Shown piece by piece: positions 7,380 through 16,138 of a stretch of DNA of 64,000 bases. This DNA is from Cuneatibacter caecimuris. GTDB taxonomy: Bacteria; Bacillota; Clostridia; Lachnospirales; Lachnospiraceae. Position 1 is the first letter of the stretch. The number at the start of each line of letters is the position of its first letter. Made by a program: the position numbers and the translations under genes. The stretch is from the NCBI RefSeq assembly GCF_004216775.1, contig NZ_SGXF01000004.1:248001-312000 (forward strand). Direction: 5' to 3'. The notes beneath the pieces are model-generated. The model did not search any database. It worked only from the letters and a program-made list of their open reading frames with translations, and was not told the DNA's origin.

Positions 7380-8273
7380 ATGGGTAAGTATAAAAAAAGA
7401 GACCTGGTGGCATTTGTGTTTCTTATGCCCTGGATAATTGGCTTTCTGATTTTTCAGGCAGTCCCGTTTTTGAATTCTTTGTATTATTCTTTTACGGACC
7501 TATCTATGCTGAAAACACCGAATTGGATTGGAATAGCAAATTTTCAGGAAATATTTACGTATGACAGGGATTTTAGGAAGTCATTAATGGCTACATGTAT
7601 TTATGTAATCATATCGGTACCACTCAAACTGCTTTTTGCTTTATTCATTGCAATGCTGCTGAATATGAAGTTAAAGGGAATCGGCTTATTTAAAACGTTA
7701 TTTTATCTGCCTTCTATTTTGGGCGGCAGCGTTGGCATCGCAATACTGTGGAGGTTCCTTTTTGCACGGGAAGGTTTTGTAAATTTGCTGTTGTCTAAAG
7801 TAGGATTATCAGCAATAGATTGGCTGGGGAGCCCGAAACTTGCGCTCCCCACCGTCAGCCTTTTGGCAGTATGGCAGTTTGGCTCTTCTATGATTTTGTT
7901 TTTGGCTGCTCTAAAGCAGATCCCTAAGGAGCTGTATGAAGCAGCTATGGTAGATGGCTCCGGAAGAGTGAGGATGTTTTTCAGAATAACTGTTCCTATG
8001 ATTACGCCTATTATTTTGTTTAATATCATTATGCAGATGATTAATGCATTTCAGGAATTTTCCGCACCATTTCTGATTACACAGGGAGGACCGTTAAAAG
8101 CGACTTATCTGTACGGCCTGATGGTATATGAAAACGCATTTACTTATCTGAAAATGGGTTATGCTTCTGCGCTGTCATGGATTTTGTTTGTAATAATGAT
8201 GGCATTGACGTTCCTTATCTTTAAAAGTTCGAAGGGATGGGTATTTTATCAGGATGGAGGGATGGAATCATGA
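7380..8273 (+). CDS. Sugar ABC transporter permease (MalF/UgpA type)
   Basis: This 297-residue inner-membrane permease has six predicted membrane segments. The cytoplasmic coupling loop EAAMVDGSGRVRMFFRITVP (about 187-206) docks the ATPase subunit. It pairs with the next gene to form the channel. No ATP-binding subunit is encoded in the operon, so a shared MsmX-like ATPase elsewhere probably energises it. It begins 15 bp after the lipoprotein and its stop overlaps the next start. Confidence 0.93.
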   Translation: MGKYKKRDLVAFVFLMPWIIGFLIFQAVPFLNSLYYSFTDLSMLKTPNWIGIANFQEIFTYDRDFRKSLMATCIYVIISVPLKLLFALFIAMLLNMKLKGIGLFKTLFYLPSILGGSVGIAILWRFLFAREGFVNLLLSKVGLSAIDWLGSPKLALPTVSLLAVWQFGSSMILFLAALKQIPKELYEAAMVDGSGRVRMFFRITVPMITPIILFNIIMQMINAFQEFSAPFLITQGGPLKATYLYGLMVYENAFTYLKMGYASALSWILFVIMMALTFLIFKSSKGWVFYQDGGMES

Positions 8274-9115
8274 AGAATATGTACAGGATAATAGGCAGAA
8301 CCGGTACATACCTGTTTTTAATCTTATTAACTGTTATTATGATTTATCCGCTGCTTTGGATGCTTGGATCCGCATTTAAGGATAATCAGGAGATCTTTAC
8401 GTCCCTAAGTATATTTCCGGAGAATTTTCATGTGACTGCCTTTGTGGAAGGCTGGAAAGGCAATGGGAAAATAAGCTATACCACTTATTTTATAAATACA
8501 TTTTTGATGGTGATTCCAACGGTGGCTGCAACTGTATTATCAAGTATTACAGTGGCTTTTGGCTTTGCCAGATTCCGTTTTCCCCTGAAAGGTGCGCTTT
8601 TTGCCCTGATGATCGCTACGCTGCTTTTACCGGAACAGATCCTGCTGGTACCGAGATATCTTTTATTTCAGAAGCTGAATTGGGTAGACAGTTATAAGGT
8701 ATTTATTATTCCTGCCTTATTTGCAACGTATCCTTTTTTTATCTATATGATGATACAATTTATACGTGGAATCCCCAGGGAATTGGATGAATCTGCCCGC
8801 ATAGACGGATGCGGAGCTTTTCAAATCTTTGCCAGAATTATATTCCCGCTATCAAAACCGGCGATGTTTTCAGTGATTATTTTCCAGTTTGTGTGGCGGT
8901 GGAATGATTTCTTTAATCCTCTTATTTATATTAATGACGTAAAGAAATATCCGCTTTCATTAGCGCTGCGAAGCGCATTGGATATATCCGCTACTGTTCA
9001 TTGGGACCAACTAATGGCAATGTCTGTATTGTCAATGCTTCCGCCTGTGGTATTATATATATGTGCGCAGAAGTATTTTGTGGAGGGGATTGCTACAACA
9101 GGATTGAAAGGATAG
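8270..9115 (+). CDS. Sugar ABC transporter permease (MalG/UgpE type)
   Basis: This 281-residue permease has six membrane segments and the coupling loop ESARIDGCGAFQIFARIIFP (about 173-192). ATG at 8270 was chosen because it forms an ATGA overlap with the upstream stop and has GGAGGG nine bases before it; a longer in-frame reading from 8237 has no comparable ribosome site. It is the second half of the heterodimeric channel. Confidence 0.93.
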   Translation: MKNMYRIIGRTGTYLFLILLTVIMIYPLLWMLGSAFKDNQEIFTSLSIFPENFHVTAFVEGWKGNGKISYTTYFINTFLMVIPTVAATVLSSITVAFGFARFRFPLKGALFALMIATLLLPEQILLVPRYLLFQKLNWVDSYKVFIIPALFATYPFFIYMMIQFIRGIPRELDESARIDGCGAFQIFARIIFPLSKPAMFSVIIFQFVWRWNDFFNPLIYINDVKKYPLSLALRSALDISATVHWDQLMAMSVLSMLPPVVLYICAQKYFVEGIATTGLKG

Positions 9116-9123
9116 AAGATCAG

Positions 9124-10815
9124 ATGGGAAAGTTCTTATTTAGAGGCCTGGAGATTCACAGCAACAGAATGTGGCAGCAGGGTGAAGTGGAAAGAAGCCT
9201 GAAGTTCATGGAAGAATATGAGATGAATGCTCTGATATTCCATCAGAATGACCTGATCAACCAGCTGGTACTTCCGGGGAAATATTTCGATAATGATGTA
9301 ATGTGGGACAGATGGCCCACAAAAAGACAGAAGGTTCTTTATCAGCGGGAATATATCAATAGAATAACACAGCTGGCCTCGGAGGCAGGGGCGGAATTTT
9401 ATCTGGAGATAAAAGAGATTGATACTTGTGAAGAAATTTTTGAGATGATTCCGGGGTTAAGAAGGGAGAATGGAGTGATATGCCCAAATCATCCTTTTTG
9501 GGAGGAATATGAAAAGGCCAGGCTGGAAGAATTGTTTTCTGTATGCCCAGGAATAAACGGCCTGATTGTCAGCCTTGGAACCAGAGAGAGTAAGGTTTCT
9601 GCTGCTGCGAATCGCTGTACCTGTCCCAGATGCATGCGTACCCCGGAAATAACCTGGTATGAAAATATGATAAGGGCTCTTTATCAAAGCTGCCAGAAGT
9701 ATGAAAAAAAACTGATTGTTCGGGATTTTGCTTTTTCCGCGGATCAGCAGAATCTGGTTTTAGAGGCCTGTGCCAGGGTTTCGAAGGATATTACGGCAGC
9801 GCTGAAGGCGTATCCCCACGATTTTTACCCCACGTTTCCCATAAATCCCCAAATCGGATGCAGCGGTCTGCGGGAGGAATATATAGAGTTTGATGTATGG
9901 GGGCAATTTTTTGGAATGAGCTGTTTTCCTGTAAGTATTGCAGAAGATATCAAACAACGGATGCAATATAGTTTGAAAAAAGGGGCCTGCGGCGTATGGT
10001 TCCGTACAGATTGGGAATTGATGCACGACGCTTCTGTGGAAAGAACAATGAACCGGGTTAATCTTTTGGCAGGAGCTATGCTTGCGGCGGACACAGAAAA
10101 AGGAACGGATAATATTTACAGAGAATGGACATCCCAGGGACTATATTCTCCTTTAAAAACAGTTTCTCAAAAACAGGAACCTGAGATTCCGCAGAATCCA
10201 GAAGCATGGAGGTATTTGAAGCAGTTTATGGAGGCATCCTGGGAGGCATACCGAAAGACAGAATATATTCTGGGGCATCAATTTTTGGAAAGTGATCAGC
10301 CACCGTACACGATAAAAAAAGCTTTTGAAATTATGACAGTGATTCATGGGAGGGATGATTGGGAAAAAGGCGCGTCTCAAAGAGTTGAAGTGACAGAGGA
10401 AAATATAGAAAAAATAGCCAGTGAAAAGGAACAGGCAGTTCGAGAAACGAAAAAGCTGGCTGAGTTTATAGAAGAGGGTCATTTGGGCATAAGTTCAGCA
10501 TTACATGGAGAAATTATCGCAAGTATAGATTTGGAGGTTTTGTTTGCGGAGCTTTGCAAGGCAGTGACGCTATCCATGTATGGCGCTGTATGGGCAGAAA
10601 AACAAAGGACACCTGAAGCAGTGGAAAAATTAGAACAGTATATAAATATGTTAAATGAAATAGCAGAACGTATAGAAACAACGCTTTGCGGTACAGATTA
10701 TCCATATTATATCTATGCAAGACTGCAGCCAGAACGGCTGCGCAGGTATAGAGATGACGTCCTGGCAGTAAAGAGGAGGATGGAACAGGATGTATCATGT
10801 GATTGTAATAGATGA
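9124..10815 (+). CDS. Uncharacterised barrel-like protein of sugar operon, possible glycosidase
   Basis: This 563-residue soluble protein has no signal peptide, so it is intracellular. The opening RGLEIHSNRMWQ and mid-section EYIEFDVWGQFFGMSCFP with GVWFRTDWE recall TIM-barrel glycosidases such as GH67/GH115-like glucuronidases, but I cannot assign a family. A cluster CTCPRCMRT near 165-175 contains three cysteines. Operon position between permeases and the two-component pair suggests it processes the imported sugar. ATG at 9124 directly follows the upstream stop; an in-frame reading from 9001 would overlap the permease deeply. Its end overlaps the response regulator by 26 bp. Function is open. 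Confidence 0.55.
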   Translation: MGKFLFRGLEIHSNRMWQQGEVERSLKFMEEYEMNALIFHQNDLINQLVLPGKYFDNDVMWDRWPTKRQKVLYQREYINRITQLASEAGAEFYLEIKEIDTCEEIFEMIPGLRRENGVICPNHPFWEEYEKARLEELFSVCPGINGLIVSLGTRESKVSAAANRCTCPRCMRTPEITWYENMIRALYQSCQKYEKKLIVRDFAFSADQQNLVLEACARVSKDITAALKAYPHDFYPTFPINPQIGCSGLREEYIEFDVWGQFFGMSCFPVSIAEDIKQRMQYSLKKGACGVWFRTDWELMHDASVERTMNRVNLLAGAMLAADTEKGTDNIYREWTSQGLYSPLKTVSQKQEPEIPQNPEAWRYLKQFMEASWEAYRKTEYILGHQFLESDQPPYTIKKAFEIMTVIHGRDDWEKGASQRVEVTEENIEKIASEKEQAVRETKKLAEFIEEGHLGISSALHGEIIASIDLEVLFAELCKAVTLSMYGAVWAEKQRTPEAVEKLEQYINMLNEIAERIETTLCGTDYPYYIYARLQPERLRRYRDDVLAVKRRMEQDVSCDCNR

Positions 10816-11515
10816 TGAACCTAAACTTGCAGCCGGAATGATACGGCATTATCCCTGGAATAAACTTGGATTTGAAGTAGTCGGCAGTTTTGAATCCGCT
10901 GCTGAAGCATTGGCATATCTTGAAAAAAATAAAGTAGAAGTAGTGGTTTCTGATATTTCCATGCCTGAGATGTCCGGTATTGACCTGATTAAGGAAATAC
11001 AGCGCAGGTCATTAGATATAACGGTAGTATTTATCAGCGGCTACGCAGACTTTAAGTATGCGCAGCAGGCGATTAAGTATGGTGTTTTCGATTATCTGCT
11101 GAAACCGGTAAAATCAGAGGAATTTTGTACAGTATTTGAGAAAATCCGAACAAGGCTTTCCTGCAGAGAAGAGGAGGGGGTTACTGAAGAATCGTACTAC
11201 AGCAAGATAGTGAAGCGGACGGAATCTTACTTGAGGAAGTATATGCAAGAAGCGACTTTGAAAGAAGCCGCCGGCAGGGTGGGGATCAGTGACAGTTATC
11301 TGTCAGTAATATTTAAACAATATACAGGAAAGACCTTCTCCGAAGCGCTTCAGGAAATTCGTATGAATGAGGCGCGGAAGCTCCTGCAGAATGAATATCT
11401 GAAAACCTATGAAATTGCCCATCTGATTGGCTATGACGACCCAAAAAATTTTACAAGGGCATTTCGAAATTACTATGGAATATCTCCAAGGGAGTATAGA
11501 AATCATAAATTATGA
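10790..11515 (+). CDS. YesN-type response regulator, AraC DNA-binding domain
   Basis: This 241-residue regulator has an N-terminal receiver with phospho-acceptor D55 (VVVSDISMPEMSG) and Lys in LLKPVK, joined to a C-terminal double helix-turn-helix AraC domain (about 145-241, ending FTRAFRNYYGISPREYRNH). It lacks the long middle segment many YesN proteins have. It should be phosphorylated by the histidine kinase encoded next and activate this sugar operon. Its stop overlaps the kinase start as ATGA. Confidence 0.92.
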   Translation: MYHVIVIDDEPKLAAGMIRHYPWNKLGFEVVGSFESAAEALAYLEKNKVEVVVSDISMPEMSGIDLIKEIQRRSLDITVVFISGYADFKYAQQAIKYGVFDYLLKPVKSEEFCTVFEKIRTRLSCREEEGVTEESYYSKIVKRTESYLRKYMQEATLKEAAGRVGISDSYLSVIFKQYTGKTFSEALQEIRMNEARKLLQNEYLKTYEIAHLIGYDDPKNFTRAFRNYYGISPREYRNHKL

Positions 11516-13269
11516 GACGAATACCAAAACCAGTGCGGATAAAAGAACAATTTGTGAAGAAAAATTTTATTACTCTTTTCTGCGCCTTTGTGCTGCCCCA
11601 GTTATTTCTGGGGCTTTTGCTGGCTTGGAATGCTTTTCAGACAACCAGCAGAGAAGTGCATCAGAGAATGGAGAACACCCTGAAGCTGACCGCAGAGGAT
11701 ATGGATAGGCTTTACAACCATGGAAAAACTGTGGAATTGTACTTTAAAAATGGAGGAGTTCTGCTGGGGATGGACAGAATGATGCTCGAAGGAACTGCTT
11801 CCTATACAGATTATATGATACTGAAGCAATTCACAACAATGATACAGTCTATGATAAATTCAAGTACGGATCTTAAATCTATTTATTTATACTTTCCCAA
11901 TAACCTGAACAGGGTGTATACATCGGACCAGAAGTTTATAGATGTGAAATGGCTTAAAGATAAAGAATGGATTGAAGTGCTGCGAAACGGGAAAGAAGAA
12001 TCCTTTCTTTGGACGAGACGGAAAAAGGATTATGATTTTGAGGAAGATAAAAAGCTATTGTCTGTATTTCATAAACTTAGAAATTATCCGGGCGGTATTG
12101 TGTTCAATTATGATATGGAAAAACTTCTGAAGTCGTATGAATCCGCGCTGTTTTATCCGGAACAATTTTTAATTGTAACAGACCAGGCAGGAGGGTATAT
12201 TTTAAAAAATGAGAAATGTCCGTCAGAACTGGCGGTAATGTTTTCTGGCGCTTTGGACGAAGGGAAAGATACAATAAACTTACAGGGTGAGAAGTACAGG
12301 TTTATTGAGCAGGAATATGATTCACTTCATTTAAGACTTATTACGGCTGTTCCAGAACAATTATTTTATCAGGCCAGTCTGGAACATATGCAGACGACAA
12401 TTTTCAGCTTATCGCTGATTTTGTTGTTCAGCATATTTTTAGCCTGGATCATATCAGTAAATGATTATAGCCACTTGTCTCAGATTATACAGTGGTTTGA
12501 ATTAGCTGCCGCAAAGAAACCTTTACCAGAGTCGAAAACAAAAGATATGTATTCACAAATATTGCAGAATATTATACAAATGTTTTTGAAAAACGATTAT
12601 TTGGAAATACGTCTTTCTGAAGAAAAATTTAAAAAGCAGGTAGCAGAACTTCAAGCGCTTCAGTATCAGATTAACCCTCATTTTTTATTCAATACCCTTC
12701 AGACGATTCGCTATGAAATATTGGATGAGACAGGAAAAGAAGATGGGTGCGCGGAAAGGATGGTGGGAAATTTAGCGGATATCATGAGGTACTCTCTTGA
12801 TTCTGGAGAGAAAAAGGTCGCTCTGCGAGAAGAAGCAGATAACTGCAAAAAATATATTGAAATTCAGCAAATACGATATCAGAACAGGTTTCAGACAGAA
12901 TGGGATATTGAAAATGGGTTACAGGAGCAGGAAATTCTTCGTCTGATTTTGCAGCCGTTGGTTGAAAATTCGATTATTCATGGAATCCAAAGAAAACAAG
13001 ACGGAAAAATACGGATAAAAATCAGAAGAAAGGAAAAGGGCGTATTGATAACAGTGCTTGATAACGGCTGCGGAATGGATGCGAATCAGCTCCAGAAACT
13101 AAGAATGCAGTTGGGAGCCAGAACGGTGGAATATGAAAATCAGCATATAGGGCTGCAGAATGTTAATCTCCGTTTGCTTTTAGAGTATGGGTGTCAGAGC
13201 TGCCTGAGAATTCGCAGCCATAAAGGGATGGGAACAGAGGTTGTGTTTTATATTCCTGGGAAAGAGTGA
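11512..13269 (+). CDS. YesM-type sensor histidine kinase
   Basis: This 585-residue membrane kinase has a membrane segment near 22-42, an extracellular sensing region to about 300 and a second membrane segment near 300-318. The His_kinase domain has phospho-acceptor H390 in QINPHFLFNTLQ, followed by an ATPase domain with LVENSIIHG and DNGCGMD. No clear HAMP is seen. It probably senses the sugar or the loaded binding protein outside and signals to the preceding AraC-type regulator. It is last in the operon; a long hairpin terminator follows. Confidence 0.92.
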   Translation: MRRIPKPVRIKEQFVKKNFITLFCAFVLPQLFLGLLLAWNAFQTTSREVHQRMENTLKLTAEDMDRLYNHGKTVELYFKNGGVLLGMDRMMLEGTASYTDYMILKQFTTMIQSMINSSTDLKSIYLYFPNNLNRVYTSDQKFIDVKWLKDKEWIEVLRNGKEESFLWTRRKKDYDFEEDKKLLSVFHKLRNYPGGIVFNYDMEKLLKSYESALFYPEQFLIVTDQAGGYILKNEKCPSELAVMFSGALDEGKDTINLQGEKYRFIEQEYDSLHLRLITAVPEQLFYQASLEHMQTTIFSLSLILLFSIFLAWIISVNDYSHLSQIIQWFELAAAKKPLPESKTKDMYSQILQNIIQMFLKNDYLEIRLSEEKFKKQVAELQALQYQINPHFLFNTLQTIRYEILDETGKEDGCAERMVGNLADIMRYSLDSGEKKVALREEADNCKKYIEIQQIRYQNRFQTEWDIENGLQEQEILRLILQPLVENSIIHGIQRKQDGKIRIKIRRKEKGVLITVLDNGCGMDANQLQKLRMQLGARTVEYENQHIGLQNVNLRLLLEYGCQSCLRIRSHKGMGTEVVFYIPGKE

Positions 13270-13308
13270 GGATGAGCCGGTACAGGGGCTGGACAATCAG
13301 AGGGAATC

Positions 13309-13398
13309 GCAAAGAGGCGGATGAGAAAGCTCCGAAGGCTCGATGCCTTATGGCTATAGCCTCCGGAGCTTTCTCATCCGCCTCTTTGCCGGTTTTTT
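13309..13398 (+). terminator. Very long perfect-stem terminator
   Basis: 26-nt perfect arms (13309-13334 and 13364-13389) continue after one mismatch with five more pairs, leaving a 17-nt loop. CGG and six T follow. It ends the sugar operon and separates it from convergent genes. The stem is far longer than a usual terminator. Confidence 0.8.
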
Positions 13399-13428
13399 CT
13401 CTGCCGATCGGGTGATGGGAAGCTTTTT

Positions 13429-13848
13429 TTAAATCTTCAGAAGTTCCGCAAATTTCTCATGCAAATCCGGAAATGACCGTTTCAGCGACAGCGGCCGGTG
13501 TTCCGGAGTAAGAAAACAGTGTTTGCTGCTGCCGGAGGTACAGACCGCGCCGCTGGCCGGATTTCTCATTTCATAGGACAGGGCCAGCTTCACTCCGTTA
13601 TAGGCTGTCAGCCGTGTATGAATTTCTACAGTATCGTCAAAACGGACCATGGAATGGTAAACGCACTGGACTTCCAGAACGGGAATTATAATTTCCAGCG
13701 CTTCCATTTTACGATAGCTGAGGCCGGCCTGTTTCATAAAATCTATACGGGCTTCCTCCATCCACCGGATATAGTTGGAGTGGTGGACAATGCCCATCTG
13801 GTCGGTCTCGTAATACTGCGCCTGGTGTTTATAGGGCTGTATGGTCAT
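13429..13848 (-). CDS. Acyl-CoA thioesterase, hotdog fold (YbgC/4HBT family)
   Basis: This 139-residue single hotdog domain has the 4-hydroxybenzoyl-CoA thioesterase active-site segment ETDQMGIVHHSNYIRWMEEAR, with D16 as the likely catalytic aspartate. It would hydrolyse short acyl-CoA thioesters; the substrate is unknown. Its ATG overlaps the prs stop by 4 bp, so it is translationally coupled to that gene. Confidence 0.88.
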   Translation of the reverse strand: MTIQPYKHQAQYYETDQMGIVHHSNYIRWMEEARIDFMKQAGLSYRKMEALEIIIPVLEVQCVYHSMVRFDDTVEIHTRLTAYNGVKLALSYEMRNPASGAVCTSGSSKHCFLTPEHRPLSLKRSFPDLHEKFAELLKI

Positions 13849-15044
13849 GCTTTATCGTCTGCCTGAGCGGCCTGCTCAGCTTTATAGTTTGACAGAACCC
13901 GGTTGATGCGGTCCGTAGGGATCAGCAGATCGTGGAGAGACGCATTGTGGTTCAGTGTATCAATGATCAAAGCAATGTATTTGCTCAGATCAACATTTAC
14001 ATAATATGGCTTTGATAAAAGCTCAGGCGTCTGATAGATCAGATTGGTGGTCAGCACATGATCAATCAGGCCGTTGCTGTAATATTCGTCAAACTTAGTA
14101 AGACCGTTGGTAAACAGGCCGAAGGTTGCGGCCAGGAAAACCTTGCGGGCTTTGCGGCTCTTCAGCTCTTTTGCCACATCCAAAATGCTTTCGCCGGAAG
14201 AAATCATGTCGTCGATGATCAGGACATCTTTGCCCTCCACGCTGCTGCCCAAAAACTCATGGGCTACAATGGGGTTGCGGCCGTCTATAATGCGGGTATA
14301 ATCTCTGCGCTTATAAAACATTCCCAGATCCAGGCCCAGGTAGTTGGCAAAAGTAACCGCGCGGCTCATTCCGCCCTCATCAGGACTGATCACCATCATA
14401 TGCTCTGCGTCAATCTGCAGGTTTTTCTCCACATGCAGAAGGGACTTGATGAACTGGTAGATGCAGGGCACATTCTCAAAACCGTGAAGAGGAATGGCGT
14501 TCTGCACTCTGGGGTCGTGGGCGTCAAAGGTGATGATATTATCCACACCCATGGCTGCCAGTTCCTGGAGCATCATGGCACAGTCCAGAGATTCTCTGCT
14601 GGAACGCTTGTGCTGGCGGCTTTCATACAAAAACGGCATGATCACCGTGATACGGCGCGCTTTTCCGCCTACGGCGGCAATAATCCGCTTCAGATCCTGA
14701 AAGTGATCGTCCGGGGACATGTGGTTTACATGGCCGCTCAGAGAATAAGTGAGGCTGTAGTTGCAGACATCCACCATGATGTAGAGGTCGTCGCCGCGGA
14801 CAGACTGGTTGATAATGCCCTTTGCCTCGCCGCTGCCAAAGCGGGGGACCTTTGCGTCCACAATATAAGAATCCTTCTGGTATCCTTTAAAAGCAATGGT
14901 GGTTTTATTTTCGTTTTCCCGTTCCCGGCGCCAGTCCGCCAGATAGTTGTCCACTTTTTTGCCCAGCTCTGTGCAGCTGTTCATCGGGATCAGGCCCAGA
15001 GGGCCTACTGGAATCGTCTGTAGGTTGCGATCATCGCGTGCCAT
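13845..15044 (-). CDS. prs: Ribose-phosphate pyrophosphokinase
   Basis: This 399-residue PRPP synthase makes 5-phosphoribosyl diphosphate from ribose 5-phosphate and ATP for nucleotide, His and Trp synthesis. The PRPP-binding signature VLIIDDMISSGES is clear, and MPFLYESRQHKR and IDAEHMMVISPDEGG mark the catalytic half. It is longer than the usual 310-320 residues because of an N-terminal extension and insertion (about the first 70 residues), a form I associate with Clostridia. ATG at 15044 has GGAGG seven bases before it; an in-frame TTG at 15074 is less likely. Confidence 0.93.
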   Translation of the reverse strand: MARDDRNLQTIPVGPLGLIPMNSCTELGKKVDNYLADWRRERENENKTTIAFKGYQKDSYIVDAKVPRFGSGEAKGIINQSVRGDDLYIMVDVCNYSLTYSLSGHVNHMSPDDHFQDLKRIIAAVGGKARRITVIMPFLYESRQHKRSSRESLDCAMMLQELAAMGVDNIITFDAHDPRVQNAIPLHGFENVPCIYQFIKSLLHVEKNLQIDAEHMMVISPDEGGMSRAVTFANYLGLDLGMFYKRRDYTRIIDGRNPIVAHEFLGSSVEGKDVLIIDDMISSGESILDVAKELKSRKARKVFLAATFGLFTNGLTKFDEYYSNGLIDHVLTTNLIYQTPELLSKPYYVNVDLSKYIALIIDTLNHNASLHDLLIPTDRINRVLSNYKAEQAAQADDKA

Positions 15045-15128
15045 TTGTCTTCCTCCGTCTCTTTGCTGTGACAAGCGGCGCTCTCCGCCTGCCGGACCTA
15101 TATTTTATACCATGACAATAGCCTGAAG

Positions 15129-16118
15129 TCAAGGCTTGCCGCTGAATTTCCGGGCCAGCCTGATATCGTTTCCAAACAGCGGAATCACCTGATAAGCGGA
15201 GAGTATCCTGGAAGTCACCCGCTCCGTGTAAGCATCTGCCAGCTCCTTTAAAGACAGATTGGTGGATATGATGGTTCCGCGGTGCCGGAGCAGACGCTCG
15301 TTAATGCAGTAAAACAGCTTGGAATTGGTGAAACTGTTGGATAGCTCCGTGCCGAGATCATCGATGATCAGCAGGTCGCTTTCCAGAATATACTGGCTGA
15401 TTTCATCGTCCGCCACTTCATCGTAGCGGAAGGCGTCCCGGGAAAACAGGTCAAACAGTTCTGTAGCGGTGAGGTAAACAACAGAGTAACATCTGTCGAT
15501 CAGCTCCTTGGCGATACAGTTGGACAGAAAGGTCTTCCCCACCCCGGTGGTGCCGGTGAAGAGAAGGCTGCCCTTTTCCCGGCCAAAGGAATAGGCATAC
15601 GCCCGGCAGCGGTCAGCCACCTGCTTCATGTAATCATAAATGGTCTGTCCTGTCCGCGGATGCGTCTGGTCTTTTGGATAAAAATCAAGAGAAAGGGTAT
15701 TGAAATTTTCCGAGGCCAAAACATCCTGCAGGTTGGATTGAGAATACAGCAGGTCGATGGCGGCCTGGCGGAAACAGTGGCATTTCTCATTGCCGATATA
15801 ACCGGTATCCCGGCAGTCAGGGCACCGGTAATGAACCTCCAGATAATCAGCAGGAAATCCGGCGTTCTCTAAAAGAAGCAGTCGCCTGGCCCGCAGCATG
15901 CGGATCTGCTGTTCCAGCTCCGGGTCCGGCACGCCGGTTTCGATCCGGCGGCGGGTGCGCTCTGCGGAAAGGGTGATGAGGGAATCTTCCAGCTCTTTCA
16001 TTTCAGGAATACCGGCGTATACTTCTTCTGCCCTGCGCCGCTGGTCGTGCAGGTTATCCAGCTGCCGCCGGGAATATTCCCGCATCAGCTGCTCAAATTG
16101 AGAATTTTTTAAGGGCAC
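15129..16118 (-). CDS. DnaI/DnaC-like helicase loader ATPase
   Basis: This 329-residue AAA+ protein has a Cys cluster CPDC...CHC (about 95-115), a zinc-binding motif typical of Gram-positive DnaI. It also has Walker A GTTGVGKT (about 187-194), Walker B LLIIDDLGTE (about 246-254) and the sensor region ISTNLSLKEL. It should load the replicative helicase DnaB/DnaC onto DNA at the origin. GTG at 16118 is chosen because AAAGGAG lies eight bases upstream; an in-frame TTG at 16142 would overlap the previous gene. It lies directly after the DnaD-like gene, as expected for a primosome operon. Confidence 0.88.
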   Translation of the reverse strand: MPLKNSQFEQLMREYSRRQLDNLHDQRRRAEEVYAGIPEMKELEDSLITLSAERTRRRIETGVPDPELEQQIRMLRARRLLLLENAGFPADYLEVHYRCPDCRDTGYIGNEKCHCFRQAAIDLLYSQSNLQDVLASENFNTLSLDFYPKDQTHPRTGQTIYDYMKQVADRCRAYAYSFGREKGSLLFTGTTGVGKTFLSNCIAKELIDRCYSVVYLTATELFDLFSRDAFRYDEVADDEISQYILESDLLIIDDLGTELSNSFTNSKLFYCINERLLRHRGTIISTNLSLKELADAYTERVTSRILSAYQVIPLFGNDIRLARKFSGKP

Positions 16119-16138
16119 CTCTGGCTCTCCTTTCGCAG

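Noticed and set aside
14058-15023. 321-residue plus-strand reading frame opposite prs
   Set aside because: Antisense shadow; prs is unambiguous.
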